In this document: piece by piece, positions 1-8,537 of the stretch | How the letters are laid out: each line of letters begins with the position of its first letter | Numbering within the stretch: position 1 is the stretch's first letter | Assembly (NCBI GenBank): GCA_003577105.1 | Contig: QEUQ01000023.1 | Location: 1-36,183, forward strand | From: Acidobacteriota bacterium | GTDB taxonomy: Bacteria; Actinomycetota; Acidimicrobiia; ATN3 | Length of the DNA: 36,183 nucleotides | Direction: 5' to 3' | Notes under the pieces: generated by a model | Told to the model about the DNA's origin: nothing | The model's input: only the letters and a program-made list of their open reading frames with translations | Databases searched by the model: none | Translations under genes and position numbers: made by a program

Positions 1-2
1 TC

Positions 3-650
3 TTCATCGAGCCGGACCTAGGACAGGCGCTCGTCTATATCCCGGTTCTCCTGGGAATGCTCCTTGTAGCAGGCGCTAAGGCTCGGGTCTTTGCCGCAAT
101 AGCTTTGGTCGCGATCCTTGGCGGGGTGGTCGCGATCAATTCCCCGATACTCGAGGAGTATCAGCGCCAGCGCCTGACTGTGTTCGCCACCCAAGATGAC
201 AAGTCTGGAGCGGGCGATCCCGCTGCGTACAACCTAAATCAGTCAAAGATCGCGATCGGCTCTGGAGGCTGGTTTGGCAAGGGGTATCGGCAAGGGAGTC
301 AGACGAAACTCGCGTACGTCCCCGAGCAGTACACCGACTTCATATTCACAGCCATTGGGGAGGAATTCGGATTTGCCGGCGGAGCCACGATCCTGCTTCT
401 TTACGCACTGATCGTCTGGCGAGGGCTGCGCGCTGCCGCGCTCAGTCGTGATCTGTACGGAACCCTGGTGGCGGCAGGGATCACGTCGCTCTTCTTGTTC
501 CAGGTATTTCAGAACACCGGCATGACCATGGGGATCATGCCCATCACGGGTATTCCCTTGCCGTTCATGTCATATGGCGGTTCTACGATGATCTCTAGTG
601 CGATCAGTCTCGGGCTACTCAACAGCATTCACATGCGCCGCTTTCAGTAG
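3..650 (+). CDS. rodA: RodA/FtsW-family (SEDS) peptidoglycan glycosyltransferase, 5' end missing
   Basis: This is the C-terminal part (215 codons) of a SEDS-family membrane glycosyltransferase that polymerises lipid II during cell elongation or division. The frame is open from the left edge, so the true start lies outside the window. Family motifs are visible: EPDLGQAL at the first codons, QSKIAIGSGGWFGKG followed by PEQYTDFIF and GEEFGF (the large extracellular loop), and PLPFMSYGGS near the C-terminus. Hydrophobic segments alternate with these loops. The RodA rather than FtsW assignment rests on the actinobacterial neighbourhood and the loop sequence, and FtsW remains possible. The next gene starts about 118 bases downstream. 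Confidence 0.9.
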   Translation, partial: FIEPDLGQALVYIPVLLGMLLVAGAKARVFAAIALVAILGGVVAINSPILEEYQRQRLTVFATQDDKSGAGDPAAYNLNQSKIAIGSGGWFGKGYRQGSQTKLAYVPEQYTDFIFTAIGEEFGFAGGATILLLYALIVWRGLRAAALSRDLYGTLVAAGITSLFLFQVFQNTGMTMGIMPITGIPLPFMSYGGSTMISSAISLGLLNSIHMRRFQ

Positions 651-768
651 CAGTAGCCCCAGCGTCGACGCGGGACCGGTCTGAATTGGTAGAATTTGCG
701 ATGCCGCAATTTCACCGGTGGCAGTCACAACTGACAGGCCGGTCAATCTCCGCGGCAATCTCTGAGCA

Positions 769-2604
769 TTGCGAAGGGCTTCGCATATCCAAGTATTTGA
801 AAGTGTCTGGCCCCAGCTGGAGCGATTGCTCCCACGGGTCCGCAAACCAGCCCGCTATATCGGTGGCGAAAAGAACCTGATCGCCAAGGCGCACGAGGGG
901 GCTGAGCAGGTCAAGTTCCTGCTGGCCTTCCCTGACGCGTACGAGATCGGCCAACCCAATCTCGGCCTGGCGATCCTCTACGAGCTATTGAATGAGCGCG
1001 ACGACTGTCTTGCGGAACGTACCTACGCGCCATGGCCAGACCTAGAAGAGCAGATGCGATCGCAAGAGATACCGCTCTTCTCGGTGGATACGCACATGCC
1101 GGCCGCGGCCTTTGACGTGCTCGCATTTACGCTTCCAAGTGAGCTTCTCTGTACAAACGTTCTGAATATGATCGATCTCGCCGGATTGCCGGTTAGGAGC
1201 TCTGACCGCTTAGGTTCCCATCCGTTGGTGATCGCCGGTGGGCACGGCGCGTTCAATCCTGAGCCGCTCTCTGAGTTCATTGACGCCTTTGCGGTGGGTG
1301 ACGGCGAGGAGGTGGCAGTCGAGATAGCGGATGTGATTCGCCGGCACCGGGCGGACGAGAGCCGGGAGTCGATTCTTAGGGATCTAGCCTCTGTGCCCGG
1401 GGTCTATGTGCCGGCGTGTCCGCCGAGTGGACTGGTTGAGAAACGTGTCGTCGCTTCGCTGGCGGACTATCCCTACCCCAAGAAGCCCCTCGTCCCAGTC
1501 ACAGAGGTAGTCCACGATCGTCTGAGCGTCGAGATCTTCAGAGGTTGCCAGCGATCGTGTCGCTTCTGTCAGGCTGGCATGGTCACCCGTCCGACGAGAG
1601 AGCGCCCGGCTGAGCAGATCAAGGAAATGGTCAGGGGGGGCCTTGCTTCAACGGGCTTTGAGGACGTCTCCTTGCTCAGCCTCTCGTCAGCAGACTACTC
1701 AGGAATCGCCCCGCTCCTCGCTGACATGGTCAGGGACTACTCATCAGACAAGGTGAGCTTGAGCTTGCCCAGCTTGAGAGTGGACGCGTTCACAGTTGGG
1801 CTTGCAGCTGACATCCAAGAGGTGAAGCGGACAGGGCTTACTTTTGCGCCCGAGGCCGGTACTTGGCGGCTAAGGCAGGTGATCAACAAGACGGTCACTG
1901 ATGCCGATCTGTTCTCAGCTGTCGAAGGCGCCTTCTCTCAGGGATGGCGAAGGATAAAGCTGTACTTCATGATCGGTCTGCCCACCGAGACCGATGATGA
2001 TGTCGTTTCGATAGCGAAGCTGGGCCGAGCGGCCGTCGAGATCGGTCGTAAGTACCACAAGGGTGCATCTGTGACCTTGTCGGTCGGCGCGTTTGTTCCA
2101 AAGGCGCACACACCTTTCCAGTGGGCTGCAATGGACAGGCCGGAAGAAATCTTCCGCAAGGTGGAGCTACTCAAGGGAGCTGCCGGTGACAGGTCGGTGA
2201 ACTTGCGTTGGCAGGATCCCAGAACCTCAGTCGTTGAGGGGATCATCAGCCGTGGTGATGCCAGGATCGGCAATGTCATAGAGGCGGTTTGGAGGAAGGG
2301 CGGAGTATTCCAGGAGTGGTCTGAGTACTTCGACGCCGAACTGTGGCTAGAAGCCATGGCGGACGAGGGTCTATCGGCCGACGACTACTGCTTCACTGAG
2401 CGCTCAAGAGATGACCCCTTGCCCTGGGCGCACATCTACGTCGGTGTGTATTCCGACTGGCTATGGAACGACTGGCAGTCAGCCATTGCTGAGGCGATCA
2501 CAGAAGACTGCCGATGGTCTGATTGCTATGACTGTGGTGTGTGCATGGAATTCGGAGTGGAGAACGTGATCGGGTCCGGTCGGCCAAGGGTGAGGTCCGC
2601 GTGA
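769..2604 (+). CDS. TIGR03960-like B12-binding/radical SAM protein
   Basis: A 611-residue radical SAM protein of the TIGR03960 type, whose reaction is not established. The N-terminal half (about 50-200) resembles a cobalamin-binding-like Rossmann domain with a GGHGAFNPEP segment at 157-166. The radical SAM cluster motif is C260-x3-C264-x2-C267, followed by the barrel to about residue 480. A C-terminal Cys group (C581, C586, C589, C592, ending CGVC) could bind a second metal centre. The start is a TTG: an in-frame TGA sits only two codons upstream and no ATG or GTG precedes the conserved VWPQLERLLPRV segment. The next gene, of the DUF2344 family usually paired or fused with it, overlaps its stop codon, so the two are probably co-translated. 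Confidence 0.9.
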   Translation: MRRASHIQVFESVWPQLERLLPRVRKPARYIGGEKNLIAKAHEGAEQVKFLLAFPDAYEIGQPNLGLAILYELLNERDDCLAERTYAPWPDLEEQMRSQEIPLFSVDTHMPAAAFDVLAFTLPSELLCTNVLNMIDLAGLPVRSSDRLGSHPLVIAGGHGAFNPEPLSEFIDAFAVGDGEEVAVEIADVIRRHRADESRESILRDLASVPGVYVPACPPSGLVEKRVVASLADYPYPKKPLVPVTEVVHDRLSVEIFRGCQRSCRFCQAGMVTRPTRERPAEQIKEMVRGGLASTGFEDVSLLSLSSADYSGIAPLLADMVRDYSSDKVSLSLPSLRVDAFTVGLAADIQEVKRTGLTFAPEAGTWRLRQVINKTVTDADLFSAVEGAFSQGWRRIKLYFMIGLPTETDDDVVSIAKLGRAAVEIGRKYHKGASVTLSVGAFVPKAHTPFQWAAMDRPEEIFRKVELLKGAAGDRSVNLRWQDPRTSVVEGIISRGDARIGNVIEAVWRKGGVFQEWSEYFDAELWLEAMADEGLSADDYCFTERSRDDPLPWAHIYVGVYSDWLWNDWQSAIAEAITEDCRWSDCYDCGVCMEFGVENVIGSGRPRVRSA

Positions 2605-3347
2605 GCGCGGAAGTGCGCTTGCGGATTCGGTTTTCGAAGCTTGGAAAGATCCGCTTCATTGGGCATCGAGATCTTGCCCGGGTTTGGGAGAGGGCGATTC
2701 ATCAGGCGCGTGTACCTATTGCTTTCTCGCAAGGGTTCACACCGCACCCCAAGATCTCCTTTGGGCTTGCTGTCGCCGTAGGTTGGGAGAGCGTTGCCGA
2801 GTACCTTGATTTGATGCTGGTTTCGCAGATGCCTTCCCTCCCGCCTGCGCTCAACGTCGCACTCCCCGAGGGCATCCGGATTCAAGACGTGATCGAACTA
2901 GAGGCGAAGCCAAAGAGTCTGTCGAGTGTCGTCTCGCGAGCTGAGTACTCGGTTTGGATCTCGCCGGCAGCCGGCACCTTGAGCGATGAAGCCTTCACCC
3001 TCGCACTTGGCGAAGGTCTGGAATCGATATTGGGAGCTGTCCAAGTTCCTGTAACGCGAAATAAGAAGGGCGAAGAATTCGAGGAGGACATTCGCCCACT
3101 CATCTACGAGCTTGGTCTTGCCAGCTCCGGTCTCGAGGATCATTCCTGCTCTGGAAGGCGGATCCGCATGACCCTGGCGACCCAGCCCCGAGTCCTCCGC
3201 CCCGAAGAGGTCGCGACCGCGCTGACCCTCGGCGGCCTGGCATGTGAAGTCTCACTGGTTAGACGTGAGGCCCAGCATGTTCTCGTTGATGGCATGACTG
3301 TGGATCCAATGCACCGGAGCGTATTGGGACTCGCGGGTGCCGCATGA
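2601..3347 (+). CDS. TIGR03936 / DUF2344 radical-SAM-associated protein
   Basis: A 248-residue protein of the DUF2344 (TIGR03936) family, found next to or fused to TIGR03960 radical SAM proteins. Its biochemical role is unknown to me. The diagnostic N-terminal stretch is present: RIRFSKLGKIRFIGHRDLAR, then AFSQGFTPHPKISFG and the VAEYLDL motif. The frame is open further upstream (to 2541), but GTG 2601 is chosen because it overlaps the upstream stop as GTGA and places the conserved segment 7 residues from the N-terminus. The DNA here is dense operon coding with no promoter visible. A partner role in the radical SAM reaction is inferred from context only. Confidence 0.85.
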   Translation: MSAEVRLRIRFSKLGKIRFIGHRDLARVWERAIHQARVPIAFSQGFTPHPKISFGLAVAVGWESVAEYLDLMLVSQMPSLPPALNVALPEGIRIQDVIELEAKPKSLSSVVSRAEYSVWISPAAGTLSDEAFTLALGEGLESILGAVQVPVTRNKKGEEFEEDIRPLIYELGLASSGLEDHSCSGRRIRMTLATQPRVLRPEEVATALTLGGLACEVSLVRREAQHVLVDGMTVDPMHRSVLGLAGAA

Positions 3348-3368
3348 ATTCGAAAGGTTCACGTCTAG

Positions 3369-5081
3369 ATGGCATGGTTCAGAAGAAAGAAGTCGGAGGC
3401 TCCGCCGGAGTCGGCGCAGGTTCCTGAGGCGCCAAAGAAGTCAGCAGCGCGAACGACGCGCACAACGAGCGCGCGTCCGGCTCAGAAGGCGGCAGCGACT
3501 GGGCGCGACAAGCCTGCTGGTCAGAGGCAGAAGAGCTCTTCGCAGGGGCAAGGGGGCAACCGGACTCAGCGCGCCGAAGGATCTCAGCGCAGCGGGCAGT
3601 CTCGATCGGCCAGTAGTGCTAAGAGGCAAGGCGGAGGAGGCGGGTCACGCCCGCGCGAACAAGCCCAGCGCCAACGAGGCCAAGCCCAGCGTCAGGGCAG
3701 CGGCGATTCGCAACGACGGCGTGAACAGGGCAAGCCAAAGCCGGGAGGCCAGCGATCACAACCCAAGAACGGTCAGCGCTCCAAGCGGCCTGCCGAGCGA
3801 CGCCCGCTAACTACTGAGGAAATAAAGGCAGTTACCGAACCCAAGCACATGTGCGTGCATGTAGGGCCCGAGCGAACTCAAATCGCAATCCTCGAGGGCA
3901 AAGATCTCGTCGAGCACTACACAACCCGCAAGGATCACTCGTCGATCGCCGGCAACATCTACCAGGGCAAGGTTCAGAACGTCTTGCCGGGCATGGAAGC
4001 GGCATTTGTCGACATCGGCACCTCGAAGAATGGCGTCCTCTATGTCGGTGATGTTCAGTGGGATGAGCTCGACGTCGAACCTGGCGCGAAGCCAAAAATT
4101 GAGCAGGTCCTGCAAAAGGGGCAGTCGGTCCTTGTGCAGGTGACAAAGGATCCCATGGGCACCAAGGGAGCGCGGCTGACGACTCAGATTTCCCTGCCGG
4201 GCCGCTTTCTTGTCGTTGTTCCCGAATCGGGCGTTCAAGGCATCAGCCGCCGGTTGCCAGCGGGAGAGCGTGACCGGCTGCGGCGGATTTCAAGCGCGAT
4301 TAAGCCTGAAGGATTTGGGCTGATCATTCGTACGGCGGCCGAAGGCGCATCCGAATCGGACCTTAAGGCTGACGTCGAGAGGCTCCAAGAACGCTGGTAC
4401 GAGATCTACTCAAAGGCACGGGAGGGAGTAGCCCCCGCACTCTTGTACGAAGAGCCCGAGCTCGTCATCAAGGTCTTTCGCGAGACATTTGGGCCTGATT
4501 TCAAGAAGGTCACAATTGATGACAAAGAGACCTACGACCGGGTCATGCAATATCTCGATACCTATGAACCCGACCTGAAGGGCAAGGTCGACTACTACCC
4601 GCCAGACGAGATCCCCCTCTTCGACCGCTATCACGTGACCAGCCAGTTGCAGAAGGGCCTGGATCGCAAGGTTTGGTTGCCATCGGGTGGACACGTCGTG
4701 ATCGATCGGACCGAAGCGCTAACCGTAATCGACGTGAACACAGGGAAGAACGTCGGCAAATCCAATTTGGAGGAGACGGTCTTCAAGAACAATCTCGAAG
4801 CCGCCGAGGAGATCAGCCGCCAGCTTCGATTGCGAGATATCGGCGGCATAATCGTCATTGACTTCATCGATATGGAGATCCGCAAGAACCGCCAGGAAGT
4901 CCTTCAAACCTTCAGGGAATGTCTCGCCAAGGACAAGACACGCACTCAGGTGTTCGATATCTCCGAACTCGGATTGCTTGAGATGACCAGGAAGAATGTG
5001 AGTGAAGGGTTGGTTGAGGCATATTCGCACCCTTGTGAGGCATGCAACGGCCGTGGGCTCACATTCGACAGCCTCGACTAA
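3369..5081 (+). CDS. rng: Ribonuclease E/G family endoribonuclease with long basic disordered N-terminus
   Basis: A 570-residue single-strand-specific endoribonuclease of the RNase E/G family, involved in mRNA decay and rRNA/tRNA processing. Residues 1-150 are a low-complexity Ser/Gln/Gly/Arg/Lys-rich head, probably unstructured and RNA-binding. An S1-like segment follows (about 195-275, GNIYQGKVQNVLPGMEAAFV). The catalytic metal-binding Asp residues are D455 (VIDVNTGK) and D498 (IIVIDFIDM), and the Zn-link is C556-x2-C559 (HPCEACNGRG). The protein ends 11 residues after the second Cys, so the C-terminal small domain seen in E. coli RNase G/E is absent. ATG 3369 follows a gaaagg at about 11 bases. 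It lies 21 bases after the DUF2344 gene, probably in the same operon. The symbol rng versus rne is arbitrary in actinobacteria. Confidence 0.92.
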   Translation: MAWFRRKKSEAPPESAQVPEAPKKSAARTTRTTSARPAQKAAATGRDKPAGQRQKSSSQGQGGNRTQRAEGSQRSGQSRSASSAKRQGGGGGSRPREQAQRQRGQAQRQGSGDSQRRREQGKPKPGGQRSQPKNGQRSKRPAERRPLTTEEIKAVTEPKHMCVHVGPERTQIAILEGKDLVEHYTTRKDHSSIAGNIYQGKVQNVLPGMEAAFVDIGTSKNGVLYVGDVQWDELDVEPGAKPKIEQVLQKGQSVLVQVTKDPMGTKGARLTTQISLPGRFLVVVPESGVQGISRRLPAGERDRLRRISSAIKPEGFGLIIRTAAEGASESDLKADVERLQERWYEIYSKAREGVAPALLYEEPELVIKVFRETFGPDFKKVTIDDKETYDRVMQYLDTYEPDLKGKVDYYPPDEIPLFDRYHVTSQLQKGLDRKVWLPSGGHVVIDRTEALTVIDVNTGKNVGKSNLEETVFKNNLEAAEEISRQLRLRDIGGIIVIDFIDMEIRKNRQEVLQTFRECLAKDKTRTQVFDISELGLLEMTRKNVSEGLVEAYSHPCEACNGRGLTFDSLD

Positions 5082-5089
5082 GCTTGTGT

Positions 5090-5119
5090 TTGACCACTTG
5101 GGTGCGCTCCCGCGACAAT
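5090..5119 (+). promoter_or_regulatory. Candidate promoter for rplU-rpmA-obg
   Basis: In the 131-base gap between the RNase gene and rplU there is a TTGACC hexamer (5090-5095, 5 of 6 to TTGACA), an 18-base spacer and GACAAT (5114-5119, 4 of 6 to TATAAT). Transcription would start near 5126 and give a leader of about 85 bases. The leader holds only a small GGGG-CTCG-CCCC hairpin (5122-5133). I recognised no known ribosomal-protein leader motif. Confidence 0.35.
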
Positions 5120-5212
5120 TTGGGGCTCGCCCCTCCCACATCAAGCGCCGTGCCGCACACGAACTTGGGGCGCGTCGCATTGGCGACCAGTGACTCTCGT
5201 TAGGAAGAAGCC

Positions 5213-5803
5213 GTGATTTACGCAGTCATCAAGACCGGTGGCAAGCAGGAAAAGGTTGTCCCGGGCCAGCGCCTCAAGGTTGATCGAATCAAAGACGCTG
5301 GTGACACTGTCAGCTTCACGCCACTCCTCGTCGTCCGCGATGGTGGCGATGTCGTTGTGGGTGACGACTTGGGCAGCTATCCCGTCGAGGCGAAAGTCAT
5401 CGGCGATGAGCGGGGCGTGAAGATCCACGGGTTCAAGTACAAGTCGAAATCCGGATACCGGCGCCGTTGGGGCCATCGCCAGGAGCTCACGGTTCTCGAA
5501 GTCACCAAGATTGGCGACATCGCGGCGACCGAAGAGAAGCCAGCTGAGGAGTTGAAGCCGGAGTCCACGGGCGCGGCGAAGAAGTCGGCCCCCAAGGCCA
5601 AGAAGACTGAGGCGAAGAAGCCAGAGGCGAAAGCGGCCGACGCCAAGAAGACTGAGGCGAAGAAGGCTGAGACCAAAGCGGCCGACGCCAAGAAGACTGC
5701 GGCGAAGAAGGCTGAGACCAAAGCGGCCGACGCCAAGAAGACTGAGGCGAAGAAGCCATCCCCCAAATCGAAGAAGAAGGCCGAAGACAAGGGCGAGGAG
5801 TGA
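5213..5803 (+). CDS. rplU: 50S ribosomal protein L21 with Lys/Ala repeat tail
   Basis: Ribosomal protein L21, which binds 23S rRNA in the large subunit. Residues 1-102 are a standard L21 (starts MIYAVIKTGGKQEKV; GFKYKSKSGYRRRWGHRQ near 75-92). Typical bacterial L21 is about 100-105 residues, whereas this protein has 196. The extra 90 or so residues are a Lys/Ala/Glu-rich tail built of 15-residue repeats (AKKTEAKKAETKAAD type), resembling histone-H1-like or other basic disordered tails. The start is GTG 5213, preceded by aggaag. The L27 gene follows after 3 bases, and the pair precedes obg as in most bacteria. The tail may add rRNA or nucleic-acid contacts, which is inference. Confidence 0.93.
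   Translation: MIYAVIKTGGKQEKVVPGQRLKVDRIKDAGDTVSFTPLLVVRDGGDVVVGDDLGSYPVEAKVIGDERGVKIHGFKYKSKSGYRRRWGHRQELTVLEVTKIGDIAATEEKPAEELKPESTGAAKKSAPKAKKTEAKKPEAKAADAKKTEAKKAETKAADAKKTAAKKAETKAADAKKTEAKKPSPKSKKKAEDKGEE
5597..5755 (+). repeat. 45-bp tandem repeat (about 3.5 copies) inside rplU
   Basis: Units start at 5597, 5642, 5687 and 5732, exactly 45 bases apart, each beginning gccaagaagact. Three are complete and the fourth is partial before diverging at ccatcc. They encode the 15-residue Lys/Ala repeats of the L21 tail. Units 2 and 3 are nearly identical. The in-frame period means copy-number change would alter tail length without a frameshift. Confidence 0.9.
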
Positions 5804-5806
5804 GAG

Positions 5807-6061
5807 ATGTCAAAGACCAAAGGTGGCGGCAGCACTAGAAACGGCAGAGACTCTGCCTCGAAGCGCCTCGGAGTCAAGGCATTTGGCGGTGAGACGGTCA
5901 CAGCGGGTTCGATCATCGTCAGGCAGCGGGGCACCAAGGTGCACCCGGGTAGCAATGTCGGCAGGGGTGGCGACGACACCCTTTTTGCGACGGCAGATGG
6001 CCTCGTCAGGTTTGGAAGCCGACGCGGACGACGTGTCGTCGACGTTATTCCGGCCGAGTAG
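5807..6061 (+). CDS. rpmA: 50S ribosomal protein L27
   Basis: An 84-residue L27, a large-subunit protein whose N-terminal tail reaches towards the peptidyl-transferase centre. The family signature [19 protein letters not shown] is present at residues 6-24, followed by the [17 protein letters not shown] core. It starts at ATG 5807, three bases after the rplU stop, with gagga upstream inside rplU. The N-terminus begins MSKTKGGG rather than the common MAHKKG. I see no Firmicutes-type cleavable extension. Confidence 0.96.
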   Translation: MSKTKGGGSTRNGRDSASKRLGVKAFGGETVTAGSIIVRQRGTKVHPGSNVGRGGDDTLFATADGLVRFGSRRGRRVVDVIPAE

Positions 6062-6103
6062 CACGCCTCCCCGCGCGGTCAGCCTCGGCCGCGCGCTCTG
6101 ACA

Positions 6104-7363
6104 ATGTTTATCGATGAGGCCAAGATCTGCGTTCGTGGCGGAGACGGCGGTGCGGGATGTGTGGCCTTTCATCACGAGAAGTTCAGGCCCAAAGGCGGAC
6201 CCGACGGCGGCGACGGCGGCGACGGCGGCGACGTACTGCTCAGAGCTGTCGGATCCGTTGCAACACTTTCGAAGTTCAAGAAGCAGATCCACTGGAAAGC
6301 TAAGTCCGGGGCGCACGGCTCAGGCGATTGTCGCCACGGGCGCAAGGGCAGAGATGTAGTCATAGAAGTTCCACTGGGAACATCGGTGAGAGGCGCCGAT
6401 CACGAACTCATTGCGGATCTTGTCAACGAGGGGGACGAAGCAGTAGTAGCCAGTGGCGGGCGCGGCGGGCGCGGCAACGCGGCTTTTGCGACGCCGGCGA
6501 ACAGAACACCGCGATTCGCCGAGCAGGGCGAGTTCGGCAATGAGAAGTGGATACTGCTCGAGCTGAAGCTCCTAGCTGACGCGGCCCTTGTGGGCATGCC
6601 CAATGCGGGAAAGTCCACCCTCATCTCTCGTGTCTCTCGCGCGAAGCCAAAGATCGCTGACTATCCGTTCACGACCCTTGAACCACATCTCGGCGTGGTG
6701 GGCATTGATGGCAACGAATTCGTACTTGCTGACATACCCGGGTTGATCGAAGGCGCCGCTGATGGCAAAGGTCTCGGGGACAGGTTCCTTCGCCATGTCG
6801 AACGCTGCCGGGCACTTCTCGTGGTCCTCGACTTGTTCAACGCAGAGGGAGTCGAGCCGTTGGAGCAGGAGCGGATACTCCTCGACGACCTCGCCCGCCA
6901 TGGAGGGGACCTCATTGACAAGCCTCGAATCACCGTGGCGAACAAGATTGACGCTGGACCGGAGTTGTACGAGGACCTGAAGTCCGAACGCCCCGACATC
7001 GACGGGATTTCTGCCGCTACCGGCGCGGGCATCGAGCACACGATGCGCCGCCTCTTCGACCTCGTAAGTGTGGCTCGTGAGGCCGAGCCCGAGCGGGAGG
7101 GGTTTGTGCTTCACCGCCCCGAAGCCCGCGGCTTCACAATTTCGCGTGAGGGCGCTACATGGGTAGTTCGGGGCCGCCAGGTCGAACGTGTATTGGCGAT
7201 GGCTGATCTGACCGATGCCGATACTCTTGCCCATGTCAGGAGAAGGATGCGCTCGCTAGGGGTAGATGACGCACTCATGCGCCAGGGAATCAAAGCAGGC
7301 GACGAGGTCTTGGTAGGTGACATCTCACTCGAATGGGAGGATGACGACGATGAGCGGAAGTGA
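6104..7363 (+). CDS. obgE: Obg-family GTPase
   Basis: A 419-residue Obg (CgtA) GTPase acting in large-subunit assembly and stress control. The N-terminal glycine-rich Obg fold spans about 1-158, with GGDGGAGC and the GGDGGDGGDGGD run at 35-43. The G domain follows: G1 GMPNAGKS at 164-171, switch II DIPG at 210-213, G4 NKID at 280-283, and SAATG at 303-307. A C-terminal OCT domain lies at about 335-412, the form common in Gram-positive Obg. It ends in an acidic tail (WEDDDDERK). ATG 6104 has no clear ribosome binding site. It overlaps proB by 4 bases (GTGA), so translation is probably coupled. Confidence 0.96.
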   Translation: MFIDEAKICVRGGDGGAGCVAFHHEKFRPKGGPDGGDGGDGGDVLLRAVGSVATLSKFKKQIHWKAKSGAHGSGDCRHGRKGRDVVIEVPLGTSVRGADHELIADLVNEGDEAVVASGGRGGRGNAAFATPANRTPRFAEQGEFGNEKWILLELKLLADAALVGMPNAGKSTLISRVSRAKPKIADYPFTTLEPHLGVVGIDGNEFVLADIPGLIEGAADGKGLGDRFLRHVERCRALLVVLDLFNAEGVEPLEQERILLDDLARHGGDLIDKPRITVANKIDAGPELYEDLKSERPDIDGISAATGAGIEHTMRRLFDLVSVAREAEPEREGFVLHRPEARGFTISREGATWVVRGRQVERVLAMADLTDADTLAHVRRRMRSLGVDDALMRQGIKAGDEVLVGDISLEWEDDDDERK

Positions 7364-8502
7364 GCGCGGACGTGGCTGATGCCGCGCGCGGTCGCCGCGC
7401 CGTGATCAAGATCGGTACCTCGAGCATCACTCGCGACTCGGGGGCACTCAATGATTCGGCCGTCGAACGTCTCGTATCCAACGTTGCCGTAGCGGCAAGG
7501 GGTGGCTGGAGCATCTGCCTGGTCTCTTCCGGGGCGATAGCCGCAGGTTTGCCGGCATTGGGGCTCGAGGCGAGGCCCGATTCGGTGGCCGATCTGCAGG
7601 TCTTGGCCGCGATTGGACAGGGTCGCTTGATGCAGCGCTACACGTCTCTATTTGATGATCACGGAATCATTGCCGGCCAGGTCTTGCTCTCGGCGTCGGA
7701 CTTCGGCCAAAGGGTCAACTACCTCAACGCCCGTCAGGCGCTGGATCGCATGACTGAGCTTGGTGTGCTGCCGATAGTCAACGAGAACGACACCGTGGCG
7801 ATTGACGAGATCAAGTTTGGTGACAACGACCGGCTTGCGGCACTTGTAGCGCACTTGATCGGAGCTGAGGTCCTAGTGATGCTCACCGACATCGAAGGCT
7901 TCTTCACGGCCGATCCACGCCTCTCGAGTGAGGCTTCATTGATCGAAGAGATTGTGGAATTCGACCGCGAGCTCGAGGCCATGGCTGGCGGAGCCGGGAC
8001 CGACAGGGCGCGAGGTGGCATGGCATCGAAGCTCGCTGCAGCGCGAATTGCCTCCTGGTCGGGGGTGCGAACGGTAATAGCGTCGGCCGGTGAGGAGAAC
8101 GTCGTCTCGAGAGTGCTGTCAGGCGAATCCATAGGCACTAGCGTTCAGCCTCACTCCCACAAGCTCACTTCGCGGAAGGTTTGGATTGCCTTTGGCGCAC
8201 CGGCTGCCGGCCGGATCGTCGTGGACGCCGGGGCCAAAGACGCCCTCTCAATGAAGCAAGCAAGTCTGCTTCCAGTCGGAGTGCTTTCGGTCGAGGGGGC
8301 ATTTGCCGCGGGCGATGCCGTTGAGTTGATTGGACCAGCAGGCGAAGCATTTGCAAAAGGCCTGAGCGGAATCGACTCCGCGGTACTGGCTGATCTTGCG
8401 GGAATGCGCACTGAGGATTTGCCCAATGGCATCCGCCACGAGGTGATTCATCGTGATGACTTGGTCGTATTGCCTGGAGGCTCGCAGGCTGCACCGGACT
8501 AG
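7360..8502 (+). CDS. proB: Glutamate 5-kinase
   Basis: Catalyses ATP-dependent phosphorylation of L-glutamate to gamma-glutamyl phosphate, the first step of proline synthesis. The amino-acid-kinase domain spans about 13-260, with VIKIGTSSI at 15-23, NENDTVAIDEIKFGDND around 146-162 and the ADP-binding-side DIEGFFTADPR. A PUA domain occupies about 270-370. At 380 residues it is the full-length kinase-plus-PUA form. The start GTG 7360 overlaps the obg stop. The proA gene follows after 35 bases, completing the proline branch. Confidence 0.95.
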   Translation: MSADVADAARGRRAVIKIGTSSITRDSGALNDSAVERLVSNVAVAARGGWSICLVSSGAIAAGLPALGLEARPDSVADLQVLAAIGQGRLMQRYTSLFDDHGIIAGQVLLSASDFGQRVNYLNARQALDRMTELGVLPIVNENDTVAIDEIKFGDNDRLAALVAHLIGAEVLVMLTDIEGFFTADPRLSSEASLIEEIVEFDRELEAMAGGAGTDRARGGMASKLAAARIASWSGVRTVIASAGEENVVSRVLSGESIGTSVQPHSHKLTSRKVWIAFGAPAAGRIVVDAGAKDALSMKQASLLPVGVLSVEGAFAAGDAVELIGPAGEAFAKGLSGIDSAVLADLAGMRTEDLPNGIRHEVIHRDDLVVLPGGSQAAPD

Positions 8503-8537
8503 ACTCATAGGCCGATCTAAAATCGAGGAGGTTCGAG

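Noticed and set aside
686-880. Small open frame with a TAGAAT box five bases before ATG 701, a possible leaderless leader peptide
   Set aside because: It overlaps the start of the radical SAM gene in another frame, its protein sequence resembles nothing known, and the TAGAAT box has no -35 partner at normal spacing.
3337-3810. 157-residue open frame rich in Arg and Ser
   Set aside because: It is a shadow of the low-complexity head of the RNase E/G gene in another frame, where repetitive GC-rich codons keep alternative frames open.
5122-5133. GGGG-CTCG-CCCC hairpin as a terminator of the RNase E/G gene
   Set aside because: The stem is only four base pairs with no T-tract behind it.
5377-5979. 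200-residue minus-strand open frame with repeated Phe/Ala/Ser
   Set aside because: It is the reverse complement of the L21 repeat tail and L27; the repeats explain the long open frame.
8518-8523. TAAAAT as a promoter for proA
   Set aside because: A start from it would lie inside or just before the ribosome binding site, and no -35 box was found at the right spacing.
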